A stretch of DNA of 64,000 nucleotides from Elioraea tepida (GCF_019203965.1 NZ_CP076448.1:1193001-1257000), one strand, 5' to 3'. Shown: positions 19,835 to 29,521, numbered from the stretch's first letter. A program made the numbers and translations. The notes: generated by a model not told the origin, from the sequence alone.

Positions 19835-20995
19835 ATGGCAGGCACGCTCGCCCTCACCCTCCACCCCTCGATCGCCGAGCTCGGCGCCGCCGAGTGGGAC
19901 GCCTGCGCGGGCTCAGCCAACCCCTTCGTCAGCCACGCCTTCCTCTCGGCGGTGGAGGAGAGCGGCTCGGCCGGGCCGCGCACCGGCTGGATGCCGCTCC
20001 ATGCCGCCCTGCGCGACGGAACGGGACGGCTTCTCGCCTGCACGCCGATGTATGTGAAGGCGCACAGCTGGGGCGAATACGTGTTCGACCAGGGTTGGGC
20101 GGACGCTTACGAACGCGCGGGCGGGCGCTACTACCCGAAGCTCCAGGTGGCGGTTCCGTTCAGCCCCGTGCCGGGGCCGCGGCTTCTCGTGCGCCCGGAT
20201 GTGCCAGACGCCGCCGCCCTGCGCTCGGCGCTCGCGGGGGCGATCGCTCGCGTGTGCGAAGAGCGCGGCTTTTCCTCCGCGCACGTGACGTTCTGCACGG
20301 AAGCCGAATGGCACGCGCTCAAGGCCGAGGGCTGGCTCGGGCGGATGAACCTGCAGTTCCACTGGCGCAACGAGGGCTACAGGACGTTCGATGATTTCCT
20401 CGCCGCCCTCTCCTCCCGGAAACGCAAGCAGATCCGCAAGGAACGCGCCCGTGCCGCCGAGGGCCTCTGCTTGCGCACGCTGCGCGGGGCCGAGATCACG
20501 CCCGCACACTGGGACGCGTTCTTCCGCTTTTATCGTGCGACGGTCGACCGGAAGTGGGGCCAGGCCTATCTGACGCGGCGTTTCTTCCCCCTTCTCGGCG
20601 AGCGGCTCGGCGAGAAGGTGGTGCTGATGTGGGCCGAACAGGAGGGCCGCCCGGTCGCCGGCGCGCTCAATCTTCTCGGGGCCGACACGCTCTATGGCCG
20701 AAACTGGGGTGCCCTGATCGACCAGCCCTTCCTGCATTTTGAGCTCTGCTACTACCGGGCGGTGGAGTTCGCGATCGCGCATGGGCTTGCTCGCGTCGAG
20801 GCGGGGGCGCAAGGAGCGCACAAGGTGAGCCGCGGCTATCTGCCTGTGCCCACCTTCAGCGCGCACTGGATCGTCCACCCAGGGCTGAGGCGCGCGGTCG
20901 CGGAGTTCCTCGGCCGCGAGGTTCCGGCGGTCGAACGCGAGATCGCAGCGATCGCGGCGGAAGCCTCGCCCTTCCGGGAAGACCGCGAGGGCTGA
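19835..20995 (+). CDS. FemAB-like / DUF482 GNAT-fold protein
   Basis: A 386-residue protein. NPFVSHAFLSAVEESGS, PMYVKAHSWGEYVFDQGWA, FHWRNEGYRTFDDFL and SRKRKQIRKER are the conserved stretches of the DUF482 ('peptidogalycan biosynthesis') family. The family has a duplicated GNAT fold like FemAB aminoacyltransferases. Its reaction is not established. It is cytoplasmic. It is followed after 7 bases by a DMT exporter. Confidence 0.8.
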   Translation: MAGTLALTLHPSIAELGAAEWDACAGSANPFVSHAFLSAVEESGSAGPRTGWMPLHAALRDGTGRLLACTPMYVKAHSWGEYVFDQGWADAYERAGGRYYPKLQVAVPFSPVPGPRLLVRPDVPDAAALRSALAGAIARVCEERGFSSAHVTFCTEAEWHALKAEGWLGRMNLQFHWRNEGYRTFDDFLAALSSRKRKQIRKERARAAEGLCLRTLRGAEITPAHWDAFFRFYRATVDRKWGQAYLTRRFFPLLGERLGEKVVLMWAEQEGRPVAGALNLLGADTLYGRNWGALIDQPFLHFELCYYRAVEFAIAHGLARVEAGAQGAHKVSRGYLPVPTFSAHWIVHPGLRRAVAEFLGREVPAVEREIAAIAAEASPFREDREG

Positions 20996-21002
20996 GGCAC
21001 CG

Positions 21003-21878
21003 ATGCTCGGGGCCTACGCGATGCTCGCGGCCTCGATGATGCTCGTCGGCGCCAATGTTCCGGTTGCGAAGCTTCTCGCCGAGGACCTGCCGATCCCGCT
21101 GATCGCCTCGCTCCGCTGCCTGATCGCCTGCCTCGTTCTGTGGCCGCTGATGCGCGCGATCGAGCCGCGCACCCGCCCCGCGCGCGAGGTGATGCGAAAC
21201 CTCTTCTGGCAGGCCGCCTTCGGCACGGCGCTGTACAATGCCGGGCTGCTCGCGGGCTTGCGGCTCACCACCGCGCTGGAGGCAGGGCTCGTGCTCGCGA
21301 CGCTGCCGGCGGTGGTGGCGATCGGCTCCGCCGTGTGGCTCGGCGAGCGTCTTTCCGCGCGCGCCTGGGCGGCGGCAGCACTCGCCGCGGCCGCGATGGC
21401 GGCGATCAACGCCGTGCGGGCCGAAGTGGGCGGCGAGGGGAGCCTCTTCGGCAACGCGCTCGTGTTCGCGGGCGTGATCGGGGAGGCGGCGTACGTGCTG
21501 CTCGCGAAACGGACGGCGGGGCGCGTCGGCGTCATCACCGCGGCGTTCTGGATGCAACTCTTCTCCGCCGCGCAGCTCGCGCCCTTCGCCGCCCTCTCCC
21601 TGCCCTGGCTCGCCCCCGGCGCGGCGAACGCGGCCAATGCCGCGCTGCTCCTGTTCCATGCGTTGACCGCCTCCGTCCTCTGCCTGGTGCTCTGGTATGG
21701 CGGCATGCGTCGCGCACCCGCGAACGTCGCCGGTGTGTACTCGGCCTTCCTGCCGGCGACCGCCGCGGTGCTCGGCGTTCTCGTGCTCGGCGAGCGGTTT
21801 ACTGAGGTGCACGCCGTGGGGCTTCTCGTGATGGTCGCCTCCATCCTGCTCGCGACCTGGCCGGCTCGGCCGCGATGA
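21003..21878 (+). CDS. EamA/DMT-family transporter
   Basis: A 291-residue membrane protein with about ten hydrophobic helices in two EamA repeats. The opening LAASMMLVGANVPVAKLL and the second-repeat helix YSAFLPATAAVLGVLVLGER are typical of the drug/metabolite transporter superfamily. These usually export amino acids, metabolites or toxic compounds at the inner membrane. The substrate is unknown. The stop overlaps the ATG of the DUF2075 gene as ATGA. Confidence 0.85.
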   Translation: MLGAYAMLAASMMLVGANVPVAKLLAEDLPIPLIASLRCLIACLVLWPLMRAIEPRTRPAREVMRNLFWQAAFGTALYNAGLLAGLRLTTALEAGLVLATLPAVVAIGSAVWLGERLSARAWAAAALAAAAMAAINAVRAEVGGEGSLFGNALVFAGVIGEAAYVLLAKRTAGRVGVITAAFWMQLFSAAQLAPFAALSLPWLAPGAANAANAALLLFHALTASVLCLVLWYGGMRRAPANVAGVYSAFLPATAAVLGVLVLGERFTEVHAVGLLVMVASILLATWPARPR

Positions 21879-23829
21879 GGGCGTCGCTTGCCTGCACCGG
21901 CGCCGAGCTGCTCGCGCGCACCGCGGGCGACATCGTCGGCCGCCTCGCCGCAGCGCAGGCCGAGCGGGGGCTCGCGGCGACCGCAGCGCAGATCGGCGCC
22001 TGGGAGGCGAGCCTCGCGCGGCTTCGCGAGGCGGTGGCGGCAAACGGCGGAGCGGGCTGGACGATCGCCTTCGAGTACGACCTGATCCGACTCGGCAAGC
22101 GGATCGACGCGGTTGTGCTGACCGACCGCGCCATCTCCTCGAGTTCAAGACACGCGACGCCTCTCCTGCCGCTCTAGCCGACGCCGAGGATTATGCGCTC
22201 GACCTCTTCGACGTCCACGCGGGCTCGCGCGAGCATGTGATTTTTCCGATCCTGGTCACGGAACATGCAACCGTCGGGTTTCCGCGTCAGCCGCCGCTTC
22301 TGTGGCATGGCGTGGTCTCGCCCATCGCCTGTGACGGTGCGGGGCTCGCGCGGCTCATCGGCTGGATCGGGAGCCAGGTTCCGCCGCCGCGCACGCCGCT
22401 CGATGGGGCTGCGTGGCTTGCCGCGCCCTATCGTCCGGTTCCGGGAATCGTCGAGGCGGCGACGATGCTGTATGCGCGCAATGGCGTGGCGGAGATCGCG
22501 GCCGCCCGGGCGGACGCGGCGAACCTCACACGCACGACGGCAGCCATCGCACGCACCATCGAGCGCGCGAAGGCGGCCGGATCACGCGTCGTCGTGGTCG
22601 TGACCGGCATTCCAGGCGCGGGGAAGACCCTGTGCGGCCTCAACGCCGTGTTCGGCCCTGCGCGACAGGAGGGCGCTGCGTTCCTGACCGGCAATGCCCC
22701 GCTCGTGACCGTGCTTCGCGCCGCTCTGGCCGAGGATGCCGTCGCACGTGGCGAATGCAGCCGCGTGGAGGCGAACCGGCGCGTGGCCCAGGCGATCCAG
22801 AACGTCCACCGCTTCCTCGAACACTATGTGCTCGCACCGCAGGAGGTCCCGCACGAGCGGCTGATCGTCTTCAACGAGGCCCAGAGGGCGTGGGACGAAG
22901 CGAAAGCGCGAGCAGGGACGCAGAACCGGCGCTCGCACCTCGCGATGAGCGAGCCCGCGCACACGCTCGAGATCATGGGCCGCCATGATGGCTGGGCCGT
23001 GATCGTCGCGCTGGTCGGCCAGGGCCGGGAGATCAACACCGTCGAGGCAGGTCTTGCCGAGTGGCACCGCGTCATCGAGGCCCCCGGCAGCTGGCGCGCT
23101 GCCGCGGCCGAAACGCTCGCGGAAGGACCGGATCCGCCCTGGCTCTCGCGCGATCCGCACCTGCACCTCGCCGTCTCGATGCGCAGCGTCCGCGACGTCG
23201 CCGCCGCCGACTGGATAGAGGCGGTGATCGCCGGCGACGCGGACCGCGCCCGCGCGATCGCCGAAGAGACGGGCGGCGTGCCGTTCCATCTGATGCGCAA
23301 CCCCGAGGCGCTGCGCACCGCACTCAGGCGGCTTCCGCGCGGTCGGCGGCGGGCCGGGATCGTGCGCTCTTCCGGTGCAAAACGGCTTCGCGCCGAGGGC
23401 TTCGGGCCAGAGGTGCAGGGGGAGGACATCGCCCACTGGTTGCTCAGGCGTTGGCCGGACGTGCGGGCCTCGGACGCGCTCGAGGTCTGCGCCATCGAGT
23501 ATGCTTGTCAGGGGCTCGAGCTCGACATCGTCGGTCTCGCCTGGGGCGGCGATTTCATCCGCCACCGGGCGGGGTGGGAGGCGCGGCGCTTCGTCGGCAC
23601 GGCCTGGCAGCGCGAGCGGGCGGAGGCGCACTTCGTCGCCAACACCTACCGCGTGCTTCTGACGCGCGCCTGCTATGAGACGGTCATCTACGTCCCGCGC
23701 GGCGCCTTGGACGAACCGACGCGCGACCCTGCCGAGTTCGAGGCGTTGGCCGCGTTCCTCTCCCGGTGCGGGGCGACGGCGTGGGCGGAGCCTGTTCGCT
23801 CCTCTCTCCCGGAGGCCGGGCTGCTCTGA
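21875..23829 (+). pseudogene. DUF2075-domain helicase/nucleoside-triphosphatase, frameshifted
   Basis: Two reading frames together make one DUF2075 protein. The first (21875-22177) ends its sensible part at KRIDAVVLTDRAI. The next residues expected, LEFKTRDASPAALADAEDYALDLF read in parts as LEFKTRD and EDYALDLF, are in the +2 frame from base 22135 and continue to 23829. A single missing base near 22133-22137 explains this. The second frame has Walker A (GIPGAGKT), a Walker-B-like FNEAQRAWD, and QGLELDIVGLAWGGDF. DUF2075 proteins resemble SF1 helicases and occur in accessory regions. If the shift is real, the gene is dead or makes a truncated ATPase. Confidence 0.8.
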
Positions 23830-23975
23830 ACCGCCCCACGCCTGCCCTGCCGCGCGAGCGGCACGGCGGCGAGGCCGCCCGCCTCGCGACGCGATCCCTC
23901 CGCAAGGAGGCTGTGCTCACCTGGCCGCTCCCCGCCGCTCTGGCCGCTCCGCCCAGGCCCCGCTAGCCTCGCCGG

Positions 23976-24842
23976 ATGCGCCGGCGACTTACCCTCATCG
24001 TCCTCTTCGCTCTGCTCCTGCCGGGCGCGGCCGGAGGAAGCGATCTCGTCATCGCCACCTGGAACATCGCCTGGCTCACCACCAAGCCGCCCGGCCACCC
24101 CGCCCTGCCGCACCACCACCTCCCCCGCCGGGAGGAAGACTTCGCGGCCCTGCGCGGCTACGCCGAGGCGCTCGCGGCCGACGTGGTTGCCGTGCAGGAG
24201 ATCGACGGCCCGCTCGCGCTCGCCCGCGTGTTCGACCAGAGGGCCTACGCCTTCCACCTCACGAGCGAGGCGGACATCCAGCGTCCCGGCTTCGCGATCC
24301 GACGCACGCTCCGCTTCCGCGCCAACCCCGATCTCGTCGCGCTCGATCTCGCCCCTGAGGCGCGCAACTCGCTCCGCCGCGGCGCCGACATCACGGTCGA
24401 GACCGCGGCAGGGCCGCTGAGGCTGCTCTCGGTCCACCTCAAGGCGGGGTGCGCACGCGACCGGCTCACCGAGCCACAGCGCTTCGACTGCGTTCAGCTC
24501 GCCCGCCAAGTGCCGGTGCTCGCAGGCTGGATCCGCGCCCGCGAGAGCGAGGGAATCGCCTACGCGATCCTCGGCGACTTCAACCGGGAGCTCGGGCCGC
24601 GTGACGACATGTGGCGGGCGCTCTCGGAAGCCGGAACGATCACCCACGCCAATCGCGGCCGCGCGAGCCCCTGCTGGGGCGGGACGGCGTTCGTCGACCA
24701 TATCGTTCTCGGCGGCCCGGCGCGACGCTGGCTCGTTCCGAGCTCGCTTCGGGTCCTCGTCTATCGCGAGACCGATCGCGAGGCGAGAGAACGGCTCTCC
24801 GACCACTGCCCCGTCCGCGTGACGCTGAGGCCGGGCGGCTGA
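23976..24842 (+). CDS. Secreted endonuclease/exonuclease/phosphatase-family hydrolase
   Basis: A 288-residue protein with a signal peptide (LIVLFALLLPGAAGG) and a full EEP fold. The catalytic landmarks are ATWNIAWL, VQEIDG, LSVHLKAGC, ILGDFNREL and LSDHCPVRV, supplying the Asn, Glu, His, Asp-Asn and Asp-His residues. It is a Mg-dependent phosphodiesterase, plausibly a periplasmic nuclease or phosphatase. The ATG at 23976 follows an intergenic gap of 146 bases with no clear promoter. It converges with the MBL gene. Confidence 0.85.
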   Translation: MRRRLTLIVLFALLLPGAAGGSDLVIATWNIAWLTTKPPGHPALPHHHLPRREEDFAALRGYAEALAADVVAVQEIDGPLALARVFDQRAYAFHLTSEADIQRPGFAIRRTLRFRANPDLVALDLAPEARNSLRRGADITVETAAGPLRLLSVHLKAGCARDRLTEPQRFDCVQLARQVPVLAGWIRARESEGIAYAILGDFNRELGPRDDMWRALSEAGTITHANRGRASPCWGGTAFVDHIVLGGPARRWLVPSSLRVLVYRETDREARERLSDHCPVRVTLRPGG

Positions 24843-24878
24843 CGCCGCCCGCCCCCCTTTTCTCCCGCGCTGCGCGCC

Positions 24879-25835
24879 TCAGATCGCCGAGGTCCAGGGC
24901 ACCGGGATCAGGTCGTAGCCGGTGCCGGAGCGGCGGACATAGCCGAGCGCCGGGAACGGCCAGTGATAGCCGATGATCATCGTCCGGTCGGCGGCGGCGC
25001 GGTCGAAGAGCGCGCGTCGCGTCGCCTCCGCCGCCTGGGGGGCCATGTCGAAGACGATGTGCCAGCCCGGGTTCTTGACGTTGATCGTCGGGTGGTTGGT
25101 GACGTCGCCGAGCACAAGCAGGCTCGCCCCGCCATTGGCGATCACGTAGGACGTATGTCCGGGCGTGTGGCCATGCGTCGGTAGGCCCGTGATTCCGGTG
25201 ACGATCTCGGCGTTGGAGGCGATGCGCCTGATCCGCTCGGCCGGATAGGCGCCGAAGCGGCTCTTTACCATGCCGGCCGGCTGCTGCGGCGCGCGCTCGC
25301 TCATCCAGAAGGTCCATTCCGCCTCGGGCACGATCAGCTCGGCGTTCGGAAACCGCGCCTGGCCCTCGCGGCTGACGAGGCCGGAGACATGGTCGCCGTG
25401 GAAATGGGTGAAGAGGATCTTGCTCACCCGTGCGGGGTCGATCCCGGCGGCGGCCATGTTGTCCCACATCGTGCCGGCGGTCGGCGCAAGCAGCCCGCCC
25501 GTGCCAGTGTCAAACAGGATCAGATCCGTCCCCGTGTTGACGACGGTGATGTTGAAGGTGATGTCGAGATGATCGGTCGGCAGCATGTCGGCCGCAAGCG
25601 CGGCGCGGACGGCGGCCGCGTCGGCGTTGCGCACGAAGCCCTCGGCCGGGTTGGGACGGCGATTGTAGCCGTCATTCACCACCGTCACCTCGAAGGCGCC
25701 GACCTTGAGGCGATAGAAGCCTGGCGCCTGGCGCAGGGCCGGAGCGGCCTGCCCTTGGGCGAGCGCCGGCGCGGCAGCGAGCAGGGCGGGAGCGGCGAGG
25801 GCAGTGCCAAGGGCGCGGCGGCGGGATATCGGCAT
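24879..25835 (-). CDS. Tat-exported MBL-fold metallohydrolase
   Basis: A 318-residue protein. The N-terminus SRRRALGTALAAPALLAAAP is a twin-arginine-like signal peptide. The metal site is complete: THFHGDHVSG, THGHTPGHTSY, LVLGDVTNHP and IGYHWPFPALG. The family spans lactonases, arylsulfatases and general hydrolases; the substrate is not evident. It is probably periplasmic. Divergent from the DUF2237 gene with a gap of about 110 bases. Confidence 0.85.
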   Translation of the reverse strand: MPISRRRALGTALAAPALLAAAPALAQGQAAPALRQAPGFYRLKVGAFEVTVVNDGYNRRPNPAEGFVRNADAAAVRAALAADMLPTDHLDITFNITVVNTGTDLILFDTGTGGLLAPTAGTMWDNMAAAGIDPARVSKILFTHFHGDHVSGLVSREGQARFPNAELIVPEAEWTFWMSERAPQQPAGMVKSRFGAYPAERIRRIASNAEIVTGITGLPTHGHTPGHTSYVIANGGASLLVLGDVTNHPTINVKNPGWHIVFDMAPQAAEATRRALFDRAAADRTMIIGYHWPFPALGYVRRSGTGYDLIPVPWTSAI

Positions 25836-25944
25836 GGCGTCCTCCGAGACGCTGATGATCCGGCGATCGTGAGGTAGTCACGCAGCACCCGAGACGCCAT
25901 CTGGGAGGTCATGCACGGAACCGTGAACGGAGACGGAGGCGAGG

Positions 25945-26349
25945 ATGCCGAGGGATGGTGACCTGCCGCGGCGCGGAGGGGGAGGGGCGCGAAACGTGCT
26001 CGGCGGCCCGCTCGCGCCCTGCTCGTTTCAACCGCTGACCGGTTGGTTCCGCGACGGATGCTGCAACACCGAACCGGGCGACGTCGGGCTGCACACCGTC
26101 TGCGCGGTGATGACCGAGCGGTTCCTCGCCTTCTCCAAGGCGCGCGGCAACGATCTCTCCACACCGCGGCCCGAGTTCGGCTTTCCCGGCCTAAAGCCGG
26201 GTGACCGCTGGTGCCTCTGCGCCGCGCGCTGGCAGGAGGCGCTCGAGGCGGGCGAGGCGCCGCGCGTGGTGCTCGCCGCGACCCACGCCGCGAGCCTCTC
26301 CGTCTGCTCGCTCGAGGACCTCAAGGCGTACGCGATCGACCTCGCCTGA
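25945..26349 (+). CDS. DUF2237 protein
   Basis: A 134-residue protein matching DUF2237 along nearly its whole length: RNVLGGPLAPCS, PLTGWFRDGCCNTEPGD, GLHTVCAVMT, GNDLSTPRPEFGFPGLKPGD, RWCLCAARWQEAL. The many conserved cysteines suggest metal or redox chemistry, but no function is established. The start at ATG 25945 is preceded by GGAGGCGAGG and adds a short unconserved N-terminus ahead of the usual NVLGGPL. A PPK2 gene follows after 105 bases. Confidence 0.85.
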   Translation: MPRDGDLPRRGGGGARNVLGGPLAPCSFQPLTGWFRDGCCNTEPGDVGLHTVCAVMTERFLAFSKARGNDLSTPRPEFGFPGLKPGDRWCLCAARWQEALEAGEAPRVVLAATHAASLSVCSLEDLKAYAIDLA

Positions 26350-26454
26350 CGCCGCCCCTCGCCGCGGGCCGCCCGACGCAACGGAATGCCGCTCGCGCTT
26401 GCCGCGTCGTGGCCATCGGCCGATCCTTGCGCCACCGAGAGCGGGGAACGGGGC

Positions 26455-27363
26455 ATGGGCGAGGACACGACGAAGGGGCTGCGGAAGAGGGCGCTTCGCC
26501 TTCTCGATCGCTACCGGGTGACGGAGGGCAAGGGGTTCCGGCTCAAGCGCATCGACCCTGCCGACACGGCGGGGCTTGATTTCGACAAGGCCGAGGCGCG
26601 CAGCCTGCTTGCCGAAGGAACGGAGCGACTCGCCGCGCTCCAGGAGCGTCTCTACGCCGATGACCGCTATGCCATCCTGCTGATCTTCCAGGCGATGGAC
26701 GCCGCCGGAAAGGACAGCACCATCAAGCACGTGATGTCGGGTGTGAACCCGCAGGGCTGCCAGGTGACGAGCTTCAAGCATCCCTCGGCCGAGGCGCTCG
26801 ACCACGACTTCCTGCACCGCCACCAGGCCGCCCTGCCCGAGCGCGGACGGATCGGCATCCACAACCGCTCCTGGTACGAGGAGGTTCTGGTGGTGCGCGT
26901 CCACCCCGAAATCCTCGCCGCGCAGAAGCTCCCCGCCCCGCTCGTGACGAAGCGGATCTGGACGGAGCGTCTTGCCGACATCGCCGCCTACGAGCGCTAT
27001 CTCGCGCGCCAGGGCACGGTGATCCTGAAGTTCTTCCTGCACGTCTCGAAGGAGGAGCAGAAGCGCCGCTTCCTCGAGCGGATCGACCGCCCCGAGAAGA
27101 ACTGGAAGTTCTCCATGGGCGACATCCGCGAGCGCGGCTTTTGGGACGACTATCAGGCGGCCTATGAGGAGGCGATCCGCGCCACCGCCGCCCCCCACGC
27201 GCCGTGGTTCGTCGTGCCGGCCGACAACAAGTGGTTCACGCGCCTCGTCGTCTGCGCCGCCGTGGTGACGGCGCTCGAGGATCTCGACCTGCGCTTCCCC
27301 GAGGTGACGGAGGCGATGAAGGCCGAGCTCGAAGCGGCGCGCACCGCGCTGCTTGCGGAGTGA
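26455..27363 (+). CDS. PPK2-family polyphosphate:nucleotide phosphotransferase
   Basis: A 302-residue P-loop kinase. Walker A lies in FQAMDAAGKDSTIKHVMSG, the lid region is in HNRSWYEEVLVVRVHP, and WKFSMGDIRERG with FVVPADNKWFTR completes the family pattern. PPK2 enzymes phosphorylate nucleotides with polyphosphate. This sequence resembles the short one-domain group acting on AMP or ADP. ATG 26455 is chosen because the upstream in-frame extension is unconserved. It sits in front of a GlsB stress protein. Confidence 0.88.
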   Translation: MGEDTTKGLRKRALRLLDRYRVTEGKGFRLKRIDPADTAGLDFDKAEARSLLAEGTERLAALQERLYADDRYAILLIFQAMDAAGKDSTIKHVMSGVNPQGCQVTSFKHPSAEALDHDFLHRHQAALPERGRIGIHNRSWYEEVLVVRVHPEILAAQKLPAPLVTKRIWTERLADIAAYERYLARQGTVILKFFLHVSKEEQKRRFLERIDRPEKNWKFSMGDIRERGFWDDYQAAYEEAIRATAAPHAPWFVVPADNKWFTRLVVCAAVVTALEDLDLRFPEVTEAMKAELEAARTALLAE

Positions 27364-27415
27364 GGGGCTCGGTGAGGCTTGACCTTATGACCCGGCTCAG
27401 CGAACGGACCGGCGC

Positions 27416-27652
27416 ATGATCGGCTTTCTCCTCATCGGGCTCATCGCCGGCTGGCTCGCGGGGCGGATGATGCGTGGCCAGGGGTTCGGCCTCCTTGGCA
27501 ACCTCGTGCTCGGCGTGGTCGGCGCCTTCGTCGGCGGCTTCGCGCTGCGCATGATCGGTTTCCACGCGGCTGGCCTGATCGCCGAGCTCATCACCGCGAC
27601 GATCGGCGCGGTGATGCTGCTCGTGCTCGGGCGTGTGCTGAAGCAGGCGTGA
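27416..27652 (+). CDS. GlsB/YeaQ/YmgE-family membrane protein
   Basis: A 78-residue, very hydrophobic protein with three membrane helices and Gly-rich turns: IGLIAGWLAGRMMRGQGFG and LVLGVVGAFVGGF. It is typical of the transglycosylase-associated (DUF350-like) stress family, whose members are induced by envelope or oxidative stress. The molecular role is unknown. Its stop overlaps the GTG of the following oxidoreductase gene as GTGA. Confidence 0.85.
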   Translation: MIGFLLIGLIAGWLAGRMMRGQGFGLLGNLVLGVVGAFVGGFALRMIGFHAAGLIAELITATIGAVMLLVLGRVLKQA

Positions 27653-28620
27653 GCGTGCCCCTCCGCACCGCCGCCGTGGTCGGCGCAGGACTTGCCGGGC
27701 TCGCCTGCGCCCGCGCTCTGGCCGAGGCCGGCGTTGCGGTGACGCTGTTCGACAAGGGCCGCGCGGCAGGCGGGCGGCTTGCGACGCGCCGCGTCGAGAC
27801 GGGAGGCAGACGCCTCGGCTTCGACCACGGAGCGCAATACCTCACCGCGCGTGGCCCAAGCTTCGCCACGGTGCTCGAGACGCACGCGGTGCGCTGGCCG
27901 GCGGTCGCGGACCGTGAGGCGCATGTCGGCACGCCCGGGATGTCGGCCCTGCCCCGCGCCCTTGCCGCCGGGCTCGACCTCCGCCCCTCGCGCAGCGTCG
28001 TCGGGCTCGCCCGTCGCGAGAGGGGATGGATCCTCCGCCACCACGAGGGCGATCTCGCGCGCGGCCCCGCTCCCGACCGGCCGCCCGAGGAGGCCGGGCC
28101 GTTCGACGCAGTCGCCGTCGCTGTGCCGCACGCCCAGGCCGCGCCGCTTCTGCCCCCGGCGCTGGCGGCTTCTCTCGCGCCGGTGCGCGTCGCCCCGTGC
28201 TGGGCGCTTCTTGTCGCGTTTGACGCGCCGGTCCCGCTGCCTGACGCCGTTCGGCCTGACAGCGGCCCGCTCGCATGGGCAGCGCGGGATTCCGCCAAGC
28301 CCGGCAGAACAGCGGAGGCCGAGTGCTGGGTGGTCCATGCCGGGCCGGACTGGAGCCGCACCACTCTCGAGCGCCGCGCCGAGGAGGTGGCGCCCGAGCT
28401 GCTCGCGGCCTTCGCCGAGCTTGCCGGCGCGCTCCCGCCCGCGCTCCACCTCGCCGCGCACCGATGGCGCTATGCCCTTGTCGAGTCCCCGCTCGGAGCG
28501 CCCTGCCTCGTCGACCCCTCGCTCCGGATCGGCGCCGCAGGGGACTGGTGCCTCGGCCCGCGCGCCGAGCACGCCTGGGACAGCGGCACCGCCCTCGCCG
28601 CCGCCCTGCTCGGGAGCTGA
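27649..28620 (+). CDS. FAD-dependent amine-oxidase/renalase-like oxidoreductase
   Basis: A 323-residue flavoprotein. The dinucleotide fold AAVVGAGLAGLACARALAEAG is at the N-terminus (first 25 residues), followed by FDKGRAAGGRLATRR and FDHGAQYLTAR. The C-terminal GDWCLGPRAEHAWDSG is the second FAD contact. It resembles renalase-type NAD(P)/FAD oxidoreductases, which bacteria may use to repair off-pathway NADH isomers; that role is inference. GTG 27649 is chosen for overlap with the GlsB stop. Confidence 0.8.
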   Translation: MSVPLRTAAVVGAGLAGLACARALAEAGVAVTLFDKGRAAGGRLATRRVETGGRRLGFDHGAQYLTARGPSFATVLETHAVRWPAVADREAHVGTPGMSALPRALAAGLDLRPSRSVVGLARRERGWILRHHEGDLARGPAPDRPPEEAGPFDAVAVAVPHAQAAPLLPPALAASLAPVRVAPCWALLVAFDAPVPLPDAVRPDSGPLAWAARDSAKPGRTAEAECWVVHAGPDWSRTTLERRAEEVAPELLAAFAELAGALPPALHLAAHRWRYALVESPLGAPCLVDPSLRIGAAGDWCLGPRAEHAWDSGTALAAALLGS

Positions 28621-28629
28621 GGGCCGCGC

Positions 28630-29298
28630 TCAGCCGCGGCGGGCGAGCAGCGGGCCGAGCACGTCGGTCACGCCGGCGATGGTGATCTGGACGCCGACCG
28701 CGAGCAGAAGGAAGGCCGAGAGCCTCGTCAGCGTGCGGCTGCCTGACCGGCCGAGGCGCACCGCGATCCGCCCCGCATCGAGATACCCGATCCAGATCGA
28801 GACGGACATCGCGACGATCGCCGCGGTCGCGCCGAGCACGTAGGCGGCAAGCGCCTCCGAAGCGGCGGGGCGGGAGGAGCCGAGCGCGATCGCAACCGCG
28901 ATCGTCCCCGGCCCCGTCGTGAAGGGAAGCGTCAGCGGAAAGAAGGCGACGTCGTCTCCTTCGGCCGCCGGGGCGGCCTCGTCGCGCTTGCGCCCCTCGC
29001 GCGCCTCCGGGGCGGAGAGGATCGACCAGGCCCAGAGCGACACCACGAGCCCGCCCGCGATCCGCAGCGCGGCGATCGAGATGCCGAACAGGTTGAGCAC
29101 AACCGACCCGCCCCACATTGCGACCAGCATCACGATCAGGCTGTTGATGGCCACCTTGCGGGCGAGCACGGCCTGGTCGGCCGCCGGCCGCACCTTGGTC
29201 ACCTCGTGGAACAGGAAGGCGCCGGCGATCGGGTTGACGATCGAGAACAACGCCGGGAACACCAGAAGGAAGGTCGAGACGGCGGCCTCGGGCAGCAT
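28630..29298 (-). CDS. MarC-family integral membrane protein
   Basis: A 222-residue protein with about six hydrophobic helices. LFSIVNPIAGAFLFHEVTK near the N-terminus and PLTLPFTTGPGTIAVAIAL in the middle are MarC landmarks. The family has no proven substrate and is no longer thought to mediate multiple-antibiotic resistance. ATG 29298 gives MLPEAAVSTFLLVFP, the usual length. Upstream in-frame starts would add 22 unconserved residues. Convergent with the flavoprotein gene and divergent from the CtrA-like gene. Confidence 0.85.
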   Translation of the reverse strand: MLPEAAVSTFLLVFPALFSIVNPIAGAFLFHEVTKVRPAADQAVLARKVAINSLIVMLVAMWGGSVVLNLFGISIAALRIAGGLVVSLWAWSILSAPEAREGRKRDEAAPAAEGDDVAFFPLTLPFTTGPGTIAVAIALGSSRPAASEALAAYVLGATAAIVAMSVSIWIGYLDAGRIAVRLGRSGSRTLTRLSAFLLLAVGVQITIAGVTDVLGPLLARRG

Positions 29299-29439
29299 CG
29301 GGCGGGACCATGGCACAGCGACGGTCCGGGCGGCACCCATGCCGGCGCATGGCATCGCACACACTCGTCGCGACAGCGCAACCCTCCGTTAACGTTTCTC
29401 TGAAAGGCTTCTTAAGCGCCCACTGCGTGTGCATGGTCC

Positions 29440-29467
29440 TTGCGAAAACAATCGGCGGTAGTATCAT
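29440..29467 (+). promoter_or_regulatory. Candidate promoter of the CtrA-like gene
   Basis: A -35-like TTGCGA at 29440-29445 and a -10-like TATCAT at 29462-29467 are separated by 16 bases. They lie in an unusually A/T-rich patch for this window, about 55 bases upstream of the start. Two TTAA half-sites occur upstream at 29389-29392 and 29412-29415, but their 19-base gap does not fit the usual 7-base CtrA spacing. Confidence 0.4.
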
Positions 29468-29477
29468 GCCAGCAGAT

Positions 29478-29492
29478 GCTACCTAAGGTAGC
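29478..29492. promoter_or_regulatory. 15-bp palindrome at the predicted start of the ctrA-like message
   Basis: GCTACCT-A-AGGTAGC is a perfect 7-1-7 inverted repeat, placed about 10 bases after the predicted -10 and 30 bases before the ATG. It could be an operator or a 5' RNA stem. It has no matching partner elsewhere in the window. Confidence 0.35.
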
Positions 29493-29521
29493 GGGCCCCG
29501 TGAGGCAGGTCGCTGGAGGGG

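Noticed and set aside
29389-29415. CtrA autoregulatory box upstream of the CtrA-like gene
   Set aside because: Two TTAA half-sites are present but 19 bases apart rather than 7.
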